Source: a bacterium (GTDB lineage Bacteria > Planctomycetota > UBA1135 > UBA2386). Taken from it: DNA of 64,000 bases. The notes below the pieces were generated by a model. The model was not told the DNA's origin. It was given only the letters and a program-made list of their open reading frames with translations, and made no database searches. Of the stretch, positions 57,091-64,000 are shown one piece after another (within the stretch, counting starts at the first letter, position 1; each line of letters starts with the position of its first letter). The position numbers were made by a program, and so were the translations under genes. The DNA lies in the NCBI GenBank assembly GCA_024743115.1, contig JANSXC010000005.1, forward strand, positions 248,001-312,000. The letters are read 5' to 3'.

Positions 57091-58407
57091 ATGGTAGAGA
57101 TCGCGGTCATCGGAGGCGGCGCGGCAGGCATCGGAGCCGCCCATCGGCTCAGGCAGTGCGGGTTCAGGGTCCTCTTGATCGAAGCAGCTCCGCAACTCGG
57201 GGGAAACTGCGTCGGCTTCGACCTGCCGGGCCCGGACGGCTCGTCCTTCACCGTCGATGTGGGCGTCAGCGACTTCAATCGCACGACGTTCACGGCGGTC
57301 GCCAGCTTGATCGAGGAGCTCGGCCTTCCCACTCGACCGATCAACCAGGACGCGCACTTCGCGTCGCCGGATGGCGAGTCGCTCTGGGCCTGCCGCAACG
57401 GCTCCTGGGAGTTCCGCAGCGACCCTGGTGGCAACGCAACCGCCCTGGCGCGGGAAGCCACGGCCTTCGCCACACAGGCACTCGAGGTGCTCCGCGACCC
57501 CCGCTTCGAACACGCCTCGCTCGGCACCTACCTCGACCACCTCGGGGCGTCCGAAGCGTTCCGCTCTGCGATCCTCTACCCCCGCGCCGCCGGTTGCTTT
57601 CCGATGCCCGACACGGACCCGGCGGACTTTCCGGTCAGGCAATTGATCGAGTTCTGGAACGTCCACGGGATCGTGTCCGACCAGCCGGCCGACCGCCGCT
57701 GCGTCGAAGGAGGGATGCACCGCTACGTCCGCGCCTTCGAGCAGCACTTCGTCGACCGCGGTGGGGAACTCCACTGCGGAACCCGCGTCGTCGGCGTGTC
57801 GCGCCGCAAACAGGGCGTCGAGATCCGCGCGGTGGACGAGCAGAATCGGCAACGGCTGCTGACCGTCGATCACGTCGTGCTGACCGGACACGCGCGGCAC
57901 TCGCTGCACCTGCTCGACGAGCCGACCCAGGAGGAGCGTCACGCCCTGTGCCGTTTCCGCTGCCAGCGCGCGCGCATGGCGATCCATCAGGATACCAGCC
58001 TGATGGGTTCCGACCGCGACCTGTGGGGCGGCTTCCACTACATCGTGCCACGCGGCGGCGTCCCCGCCATCCGGCCGACGATCACCTTTCACCCGAACAA
58101 GCTCGGTCGGCTGCCAGAGGGCGCACCGGACGCCTTCCTCACGATGAATCCGCACCGTGAGCCCGATGCGGTGCTGGCCGAACGCTCGTTCATCCATCCG
58201 GTGGCGACACTCGATCTGCCGCAGCACATCGCCGCGGTCGAACGCTTGCAGGGTTGCCGCCGCACCTGGTTCGCCGGCGCGTGGCTACGAACACCGTTCG
58301 TGCACGAGTCGGCACTCCAGAGCGGCCTGGACGCCGCCGAGCGCCTGCTTGCGTTCGAAGCCGGATCGCGCGCACCGACGATCGGACGCAGCCTCGCTGC
58401 AAACTGA
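57091..58407 (+). CDS. FAD-dependent amine-oxidase/desaturase-like oxidoreductase
   Basis: The 438-residue product begins with the dinucleotide-binding motif VIGGGAAGIGAAHRLR and shows LGGNCVGFDLPG, as in FAD proteins of the COG2907 type. ARMAIHQDTSLMGSDRDLWG and the end TWFAGAWLRTPFVHESALQS fit the same group, where members sit beside cyclopropane-fatty-acid genes; none lies here. The substrate is unknown. It has a 241-bp upstream gap shared with the divergent membrane-protein gene, in which I see no gene. The kinase gene follows 27 bp downstream. Confidence 0.82.
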   Translation: MVEIAVIGGGAAGIGAAHRLRQCGFRVLLIEAAPQLGGNCVGFDLPGPDGSSFTVDVGVSDFNRTTFTAVASLIEELGLPTRPINQDAHFASPDGESLWACRNGSWEFRSDPGGNATALAREATAFATQALEVLRDPRFEHASLGTYLDHLGASEAFRSAILYPRAAGCFPMPDTDPADFPVRQLIEFWNVHGIVSDQPADRRCVEGGMHRYVRAFEQHFVDRGGELHCGTRVVGVSRRKQGVEIRAVDEQNRQRLLTVDHVVLTGHARHSLHLLDEPTQEERHALCRFRCQRARMAIHQDTSLMGSDRDLWGGFHYIVPRGGVPAIRPTITFHPNKLGRLPEGAPDAFLTMNPHREPDAVLAERSFIHPVATLDLPQHIAAVERLQGCRRTWFAGAWLRTPFVHESALQSGLDAAERLLAFEAGSRAPTIGRSLAAN

Positions 58408-58434
58408 TCTCGACCCGGTGCTACATTCGTGCGA

Positions 58435-60762
58435 ATGGACCCGAGAGCGAGCTGGGAACGTGCTCGCGAGATCTTCCTCGATCTCGCGGACAGCCCGGAC
58501 TCCGACCGGTCAACGACCCTGAGTCGCCTGGCAGAAACGGACCCGGCGGTTGCGGCGCTCGTCCGAAAGCTGCTGCGCCACGACACGCCGTCGTTCACGG
58601 ACCGCGTCCGAGCTCGACGATTCGGACCGTACGAGATCGGGAGGCGGATCGGCAGCGGTGGAATGGGCGACGTCTTCCTCGGCCATCGCGCCGACGGCGA
58701 GTACGAACGCGAAGTCGCGATCAAGCTGCTCCGACCCGGCACGGCGGATGACTCGGTCGTTCAACGTTTCCTCCGCGAACGCCAGACGCTCGCGAGCCTG
58801 GACCACGAGTTCATCGCCCGCCTCCTCGACGGCGGAACGACCGAGGATGGCACGCCGTTCCTGGTCATGGAGTGCGTCGATGGCGAGCCCGCGGACGTCT
58901 TCGCGTCACCGCTGGTCTTACGGGAACGCCTCGAGCTGTTCCTCCGTATCGGGCGGGCGGTCGCCCACGCCCACGACCGGGGCATCGTGCATCGCGACCT
59001 CAAACCCAGCAACATCCTGGTGCGCCCGGACGGCACGCCGCGCCTGCTCGACTTCGGCATCGCGCGGGCGCGAAACCCCAGCGACGAGGCGCAACTGACG
59101 CGCACCGGCCATCGGCTGTTCACCCCGGAATACGCGAGCCCCGAGCAGGTGCGGGGCGACGAGGCGACGACGGCGAGCGACATCTTCGCGCTCGGTGTGC
59201 TGCTGTACTCGTTCCTTGCCGATCGCTCGCCGTGGCAGCCACACGCGACCGTTGGTGACCTCGAACGACGCATCTGCGAACTCGATCCGCCGCCGCCGAG
59301 CCGCGCGCTTGGCAAGAAACCCCGCCGACACGTCGCCCGGGATCTCGATGCGATCACGCTGCAATGCCTCGCCAAACAGCCCGAGCGCCGCTACGCGACG
59401 GTCACGCACCTCTGTGAAGACATCGAGCGCCACCTGCAGGGACTACCGATCCAGGCCCGTCGCACGAGCATGGTTACGAGAGCGTCACGCTACGCGACGC
59501 GCCGCCCCTTCCACGTCGTCGCCGGCGGCCTCGCGATCGTAGCGATCGCCGTATCGACGTTCTGGCTTCAGTCGCGGGCGAGTGATCAGCGGCGGCAGGG
59601 CGAGCTGCGAGCTGCGGTGAAAGATCGGATCCACAATGCGCGGGTCCAGTGGGCCGATGGGCAACCGGACCGGGCGTTCGCCGAGCTGGACGCCGCCGAC
59701 CTCGCGGTGCAGCAATTGCCCGACGACCCGGCGCTGCGCGCGGACGCGCAGGCGCAACGCGCAGTCTTCGAGGGCTTCCGCGACGACTGGTCGGCGAGCC
59801 TCGAACTCGCCGAGGCTGCGCTGCAAGAACTGGAACGGGTCCCCGAACCCGACGTTCAGGTGAAGGCTCGAGCGCTGAACACCCGCGCCTACGCGATGCA
59901 TCAACGGGATCCAGCGAGCAGTGAGGCGCAAAGCCTGGCAGCACTTCAGTACGCGCGCGCCAACCTGCCCCCCGGCGACGTCCTCCATGCCGACGCGATG
60001 CTCGGCTGGTCGGACGAACTCCGTTCGCGCGATCGGCACGCCGAAGCCCAACGATTCCTCGACGACGCGGTCGCGGAGATCCGTCAACAGGATCCACGCG
60101 CCGAGATCGCCGCCCGCTTCCTCAACGAACAGGCGATCGCGTTCGCGCGGCGCGGCGAGGTCGATCTCGCGGCCGAACGCTATCGCGATGCTCTCGAGAT
60201 CCTGTCGTGGCATCGCGGCGAGCGGAACCCATCCGTCGGCAAGGTCCGCTTCAACCTCGGCGCGACGCTCTACCGCGGTTTGAACTACGACGGCGCCCGG
60301 CAGGAGTTCGAACGTGTACTGGCGACCTGGCGCAGCCTCGACGACGAGTGGTTCCTTGCTGCGACCCAGCAGATGCTCGGGCGAATTCACTTCCGCAAGA
60401 AGGAGTACGTTCGAGCCGAAGCGGCGGCCCGGGAAGCCCTCGAACTCCGGACCCGCAACGGCGAGGCGCGCCTGATCCCGAACTCCCGGTGCCTGCTCGC
60501 ACTCGTTCGGGCCGCCCGAGGCGAGCATAGCGAAGCTCGAGCAGTCCTTGCCGACGCGCTGGCGAAGCTCGACAGCGCCCCCCTGCCGGACGAGATGGTG
60601 GCCGACGCCCACATCGCCCTGGGCCGAATGTCGTTGGCCGAAGGTCGAGGCGTGGACGCCCGAACCCACTTCGAAACCGCGCGCAAGATCCTGCGAGCAG
60701 CATTCCGGTCGACGCACCCCGATACCGAGGAGCTGGAACAACTACTGGCGAGCCTGCGCTGA
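58435..60762 (+). CDS. Membrane Ser/Thr protein kinase with TPR-like tail
   Basis: The product is 775 residues from the ATG at 58435 (a GTG at 58429 is possible). Residues 64-340 are a Hanks-type kinase with GRRIGSGGMGDVF, Lys97 in [12 protein letters not shown] at 186-193 (catalytic Asp188), DFG at 206-208 and SPEQ at 235-238. The N-terminal 60 residues (ERAREIFLDLADSPDSDRST) look like the sigma-linked leader seen in this kinase group. One membrane segment (361-378) precedes 400 residues of helical repeats (AELDAADLAVQQL, AERYRDALEIL). It is convergent with an ECF sigma gene. Confidence 0.93.
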   Translation: MDPRASWERAREIFLDLADSPDSDRSTTLSRLAETDPAVAALVRKLLRHDTPSFTDRVRARRFGPYEIGRRIGSGGMGDVFLGHRADGEYEREVAIKLLRPGTADDSVVQRFLRERQTLASLDHEFIARLLDGGTTEDGTPFLVMECVDGEPADVFASPLVLRERLELFLRIGRAVAHAHDRGIVHRDLKPSNILVRPDGTPRLLDFGIARARNPSDEAQLTRTGHRLFTPEYASPEQVRGDEATTASDIFALGVLLYSFLADRSPWQPHATVGDLERRICELDPPPPSRALGKKPRRHVARDLDAITLQCLAKQPERRYATVTHLCEDIERHLQGLPIQARRTSMVTRASRYATRRPFHVVAGGLAIVAIAVSTFWLQSRASDQRRQGELRAAVKDRIHNARVQWADGQPDRAFAELDAADLAVQQLPDDPALRADAQAQRAVFEGFRDDWSASLELAEAALQELERVPEPDVQVKARALNTRAYAMHQRDPASSEAQSLAALQYARANLPPGDVLHADAMLGWSDELRSRDRHAEAQRFLDDAVAEIRQQDPRAEIAARFLNEQAIAFARRGEVDLAAERYRDALEILSWHRGERNPSVGKVRFNLGATLYRGLNYDGARQEFERVLATWRSLDDEWFLAATQQMLGRIHFRKKEYVRAEAAAREALELRTRNGEARLIPNSRCLLALVRAARGEHSEARAVLADALAKLDSAPLPDEMVADAHIALGRMSLAEGRGVDARTHFETARKILRAAFRSTHPDTEELEQLLASLR

Positions 60763-60786
60763 TCGGCCCGCGCCGCATCGTCCGGG

Positions 60787-61365
60787 CTAGTCTTCCGTGA
60801 GGCGCGCCCGGAGCCAGGCCGCGGCCGCACGCCAGCCCCGTTCGACGGTTCGCGTCGAGACTTCGAGCGCCGCCGCGGTTTCTTCGACATCGAGCCCGAC
60901 GAACCAGCGCAGCTCGACGATCTGTGCGTTGCGGGGATCGAGGTCGGCAAACTCGGTCAGGGCCTCGTCGAGGGCGATCGTCACCTCCGGGGACTCCTGA
61001 AGTACGCTGGCCGCATCGAACAACGTCACCTTGAACGCGCCCCCACCCCGCTTGGCGGCAACGCGATTGCGGGCGTGCTCCAACAGGACGCGACGCATCG
61101 CGGTCGACGCGATGCTTAGGAAGTGGCGCTTGTTCTCCCAGTTGCGGTCGCGCTGCTGGACCAGCCGCAGGTAGGCCTCGTTGACGAGCGCGGTCGGCTG
61201 CAGAGTGTGGTCGGGCCGCTCCGCGCGCAAATGTCTCGCCGCCAGTTCGCGGAGATCGGTCTGCACTGCCGAGACCAGCTCGGCCAAGGCCGCATCATCG
61301 AGCCGCGTCTGCCCGAGCCACCGGGTCACGCTGTCGATTCCATCTTGCGAACCGCGTTCCACCAC
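60787..61365 (-). CDS. ECF sigma factor (TIGR02999-like)
   Basis: The 192-residue product starts from a GTG at 61365. DHTLQPTALVNEAYLRLV and ENKRHFLSIASTAMRRVL are hallmark segments of planctomycete/acidobacterial ECF factors of this group, and DVEETAAALEVSTRTVERGW is the region-4 helix-turn-helix. Members of this group are usually paired with Ser/Thr kinases like the one 24 bp away on the other strand. Phosphorylation of the sigma factor by that kinase is a plausible inference. Confidence 0.9.
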   Translation of the reverse strand: MVERGSQDGIDSVTRWLGQTRLDDAALAELVSAVQTDLRELAARHLRAERPDHTLQPTALVNEAYLRLVQQRDRNWENKRHFLSIASTAMRRVLLEHARNRVAAKRGGGAFKVTLFDAASVLQESPEVTIALDEALTEFADLDPRNAQIVELRWFVGLDVEETAAALEVSTRTVERGWRAAAAWLRARLTED

Positions 61366-61451
61366 GAAGTCGCATCATCAGGACGTGAGCTGCCACTGGG
61401 AAGCGAAACCCACAGGCCACTCGTCACGACGCGCTAGCCATGCCGCGACGC

Positions 61452-61853
61452 CTACGAATCGGCCTCAGCGAGCAGCGCCCGACCGCGATCCGTCAGCCGG
61501 CACTCGAGCACCCGGGGGTGAGCGGGCGGCCAGTCGTCGTCGAGTTCGGGGTAGTTCACGTTCAGGGTGGGATACTCATCGTCGTCGCGCGGTCGGCCGA
61601 AGTTGCCCTGCCCTTCGAGGAAGCGCTCCGTGCGAATGGCAACGACGCACTGCTCGTAGAACGCGTAGTCGTCGTCCGTCCAATCCGCCACCTCAATGAC
61701 CAGACTGTTCGACAGTGCGGGAGTAAAGCGATCGACGAAGCGCGCGGCCGCCGCCACGACCCGGTCGAGCTTGACGAAACGCCGACCTCCCGGTTCCCGT
61801 TCATGGACGGCGCGGACCAGGGCCCGCTCGAGTTCCGTCGCACCGTCGGCCAT
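61452..61853 (-). CDS. Hypothetical acidic protein
   Basis: The product is 133 residues from the ATG at 61853 (a GTG two codons earlier also fits). It has helical (TELERALVRAVHEREPGG) and beta parts with Trp/Tyr and Asp-rich segments (DWTDDDYAFYEQ), then DDDEYPTLNVNYPELDDDW. The end RVLECRLTDRGRALL resembles the close of winged-helix proteins. No family is recognised. It is divergent from the secreted hydrolase. Confidence 0.5.
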   Translation of the reverse strand: MADGATELERALVRAVHEREPGGRRFVKLDRVVAAAARFVDRFTPALSNSLVIEVADWTDDDYAFYEQCVVAIRTERFLEGQGNFGRPRDDDEYPTLNVNYPELDDDWPPAHPRVLECRLTDRGRALLAEADS

Positions 61854-61998
61854 GGTCACGATCCCAGTGTAGCAAGCGCGATCTCTGTCCCCGAACGGGC
61901 AGCTCTGGCAAAGGGCTCTCACCAGCCGCGGTACGGGCCAACAGCAAGATTCTCGGAATCTGACTGCCTCGTGCTCGTTCGCAAGCAAACACCCAAGC

Positions 61999-63165
61999 AT
62001 GAACGGACTCCACTCCACGGCCCCAGCCGTACTGGCTCTTCTGGCACTGTCCACCACGAGCTTCGCCACCGCCCAGCAGACCCGCTACCGCGACACCGTA
62101 TTCGCCAACGTCGACGTGCAGCAGGACATCCAGTTCGGCCAGGCCGTCAATCGCTACAGCGGGCTCAACGAAGCCCTGCGGCTCGATCTCTATCGGCCAC
62201 GCGGGGACGCGGCGAGTCAGCGTGCCGCCGTTGTCGTCGTTCACGGGGGTGGTTTCGTCGGCGGCGACAAGCGGGCGCCGCAGATGGTGAGCCTGGCGAC
62301 CGACTACGCCGAACGCGGGTTCGTCGCCATCTCGATCAACTACCGGCTGCGCCCGCGGGGCGGGCAGGTGCAGCCGCAGGACGTCACCGATGCCGGCCAC
62401 GACATGAAAGCCGCGGTGCGCTGGCTGCGGCGCTTCGCGACCCAGCTGCGCATCGACCCCGAACGCATCGCCGGCACCGGTAGTTCGGCCGGCGGCTTCA
62501 CCTGCTGCGAAGCGGCCTACATCGAAACCGAGGGCGTGAGTGGCAATCCCGGATTCTCTTCGGAGCTCGGCGCGATCGTCGAACTCTGGGGCGGCCTCGC
62601 CGACCTCAATCAACTCGAAGCCGGCGAAACACCGGTGCAGATCATCCACGGCACTGACGACCCGACCGTCGTGTATCAGCTCGGCGTCGATCTGCACGCG
62701 CAAGCGCTCGCCGTCGGAGTCCCCACCGAACTGCTGCCGATCCCGGGCGCCGGCCATGGTCCGTGGGGCACCTACTTCGCCAGCTTCCACGACGACGCAA
62801 TCGCGTTCGTCTACGAGCACCTGCAGCTCGGCGAACTGTCCGGCCTCGTTGCCCGTCCCGGCGCGAGCACGCCGGGGACGCTCACGCTCGACACGTTCGG
62901 CGTCGCCGATGATCTGTGGCTCCTGATGGTCTCGCTCACGCCCGGGAACATGCCATTTCTCGGCATCGGCACGCTGTGCCTCGACATCAACGAACTGCTG
63001 GTCGTAACGAGCGGGGTCATGCCGTCCTCGCCACGGCTGCCAAGCGCAACGTGGTCGCTGTCGGTGCCCGCCGGAATGGCAGGCCTGACCATCTACTGGC
63101 AGGCGATCTATGCGGAGCCGAGCCAGCTACGGCTGTTGACAAACTGTCTGACGACCTCGTTCTGA
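61999..63165 (+). CDS. Secreted alpha/beta hydrolase (BD-FAE/esterase-lipase-like) with lineage C-terminal domain
   Basis: The 388-residue product has a signal peptide (about 1-25, ending SFATAQQT). VVVVHGGGFVGGDKR is the oxyanion HGGG region, GTGSSAGGFTCC holds the nucleophile Ser, HGTDDPTV the Asp and GAGHGPWG the His, a complete carboxylesterase triad of the BD-FAE/lipase type. Residues 290-388 form a separate beta domain with WSLSVPAGMAGLTIYWQ and a late LTN, like those in other secreted proteins of this window. A role in removing ester groups from polysaccharides is plausible. Confidence 0.85.
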   Translation: MNGLHSTAPAVLALLALSTTSFATAQQTRYRDTVFANVDVQQDIQFGQAVNRYSGLNEALRLDLYRPRGDAASQRAAVVVVHGGGFVGGDKRAPQMVSLATDYAERGFVAISINYRLRPRGGQVQPQDVTDAGHDMKAAVRWLRRFATQLRIDPERIAGTGSSAGGFTCCEAAYIETEGVSGNPGFSSELGAIVELWGGLADLNQLEAGETPVQIIHGTDDPTVVYQLGVDLHAQALAVGVPTELLPIPGAGHGPWGTYFASFHDDAIAFVYEHLQLGELSGLVARPGASTPGTLTLDTFGVADDLWLLMVSLTPGNMPFLGIGTLCLDINELLVVTSGVMPSSPRLPSATWSLSVPAGMAGLTIYWQAIYAEPSQLRLLTNCLTTSF

Positions 63166-63274
63166 CAGTTACCGACCCGGCATCGACGCTCCGCGACGAG
63201 AGTGAGCTCTCGAATCGGAGAACCCGGACCGCGTAGGCTGCGCGATCGCAATCAAGCGACCGCGCAGCCAAACC

Positions 63275-63670
63275 ATGACCACGAATCCGACCGACAACCG
63301 GCAAGCCTACATCAAGGAACTCATCGCCCTGACCGAGCGGGATGCTCGATCCGTCTTGCTGTTCGTGGCCTTCGACCTGGCGGTCGTGTCCTTCGTTCTG
63401 AGGCCGGCGACAAGCCCGCCTTGGCAAACGAACGTCGCCGTGGTGCTACTTCTTGCCAGCGCCTACTTCTTTTTCAGCTACTACCGCAAGGTCCATCTGA
63501 GTTCGTTCGAGATCGCGGACCAGCTACTGACCAACGATGCCACGGCGGCACGAGCGATTCCCGAGCAGTGCTGGAAAACGCACAAGACCAGCTTCTTCCT
63601 CGGCTACGCGTTCGGCATCCCGGCAATCGCCTTCCTGATCTTTGCCCCCCTCAACGGCGGCCCATCGTGA
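63275..63670 (+). CDS. Small membrane protein
   Basis: The 131-residue product has three likely membrane helices (about 26-42, 53-69 and 108-123), with an interior loop of about 40 residues rich in charged residues. The family is not recognised. It is convergent with the M3 peptidase gene. Confidence 0.6.
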   Translation: MTTNPTDNRQAYIKELIALTERDARSVLLFVAFDLAVVSFVLRPATSPPWQTNVAVVLLLASAYFFFSYYRKVHLSSFEIADQLLTNDATAARAIPEQCWKTHKTSFFLGYAFGIPAIAFLIFAPLNGGPS

Positions 63671-63693
63671 CCCCGAACCGCCGGGAGCGCCCG

Positions 63694-64000
63694 TCAGTCC
63701 TTCTTGGCCGCGTCCAACCCGCGATTCCGGAGCAGCGGCGCCGTGCTCGGCTCACGCCCACGGAATCCGACGTAGGCGTTCATTGCCGGGCGTCGGTTGC
63801 CTGCCGAATACACGAACTCGTACAGCTTGCGGGCGAGTGACGGGTCATAGATGTTCCCGGCCTCTTCGAACGCCGCGAAGCCGTCGTTATCGAGCACACC
63901 GGCCCACATGTAGGTGTAGTAGCCGCTGGCGTAGAGCTCGCCGGAGAACGAGTGCAGGAAGTGCGGCGACCGATGACGCATCTCGATCGCCTTCGGCATG
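63694..64000 (-). CDS. M3 family metallopeptidase (Dcp/oligopeptidase A-like), C-terminal part only
   Basis: Only the last 101 residues or so lie in the window; the frame runs on past the right edge. FLHSFSGELYASGYYTYMWA, GNIYDPSLARKLYEFVYSAG and AYVGFRGREPSTAPLLRNRG match the C-terminus of peptidyl-dipeptidase Dcp and oligopeptidase A. The HEXXH zinc site would be further upstream, outside. These enzymes degrade short peptides. Confidence 0.88.
   Translation of the reverse strand, partial: MPKAIEMRHRSPHFLHSFSGELYASGYYTYMWAGVLDNDGFAAFEEAGNIYDPSLARKLYEFVYSAGNRRPAMNAYVGFRGREPSTAPLLRNRGLDAAKKD

Noticed and set aside
55872..58160. 762-codon plus-strand frame over the membrane and FAD genes
   Set aside because: Arg/Pro-rich shadow of genes with clear motifs in other frames.

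Overview
The window is a GC-rich bacterial chromosome segment whose content points to a marine or aquatic member of the Planctomycetota. The supporting genes are three sulfatase genes (one a double-domain fusion), a DUF1592/DUF1552 pair, a PVC-type large haem-binding lipoprotein, two membrane Ser/Thr kinases with TPR tails paired with sigma factors, a C-type-lectin/Gly-rich secreted giant, and four secreted proteins with a similar C-terminal beta domain. The closest style I know is the Saltatorellus/Engelhardtia/Rohdeia (Poly30-like) group, but that placement is a guess. I saw no rRNA, tRNA, CRISPR array, transposase or phage gene.

Layout. 1-8.8 kb: end of a molybdopterin oxidoreductase; an Lrp regulator divergent from a ThrE-type exporter; an ArsJ-type GAPDH without arsJ; two secreted beta proteins; two small unknown proteins, one apparently frameshifted at its 3' end. 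8.9-14.5 kb: sulfatase, esterase-like protein and a c-haem lipoprotein on the minus strand. 14.6-26.6 kb: sigma factor, kinase-TPR, tandem-sulfatase fusion, lectin/Gly-rich protein and vanadium haloperoxidase on the plus strand. 26.7-30.6 kb: a little-known block (4-TM protein, XRE-TPR regulator, orphan enzyme-like protein, lipoprotein, two related small proteins) carrying two copies of the operator-like inverted repeat TGTTC-N13-GAACA; this is my best candidate for an undescribed regulated system. 30.6-37.4 kb: a sulfatase divergent from a five-gene overlapping sugar operon that includes an L-galactose-dehydrogenase-like enzyme, suggesting use of sulfated algal polysaccharide. 37.4-43.5 kb: SulP transporter and the DUF1592/DUF1552 pair, with a 37-bp-period tandem duplication between them.

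43.5-51.2 kb: nearly complete menaquinone pathway, menF-D-H-A-C-E as one overlapping operon with menB convergent. Two back-to-back truncated gene remnants sit just upstream of menB. 51.4-56.8 kb: DUF2200 protein, a histidine-kinase remnant, SelO, an ECF41 sigma factor co-transcribed with a carboxymuconolactone-decarboxylase-like gene behind a textbook ECF41 promoter, and an ArsR/SmtB repressor with a His-rich metal-binding protein behind a promoter overlapped by a perfect palindrome. 57-64 kb: FAD oxidoreductase, second kinase-TPR with convergent ECF sigma, a secreted esterase, small proteins, and the C-terminal end of an M3 peptidase.

Together the genes suggest a respiring (menaquinone) polysaccharide-degrading heterotroph with many secreted proteins and extensive sigma/kinase signalling. 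All functions are from reading motifs and family resemblance by eye; no database search was run.
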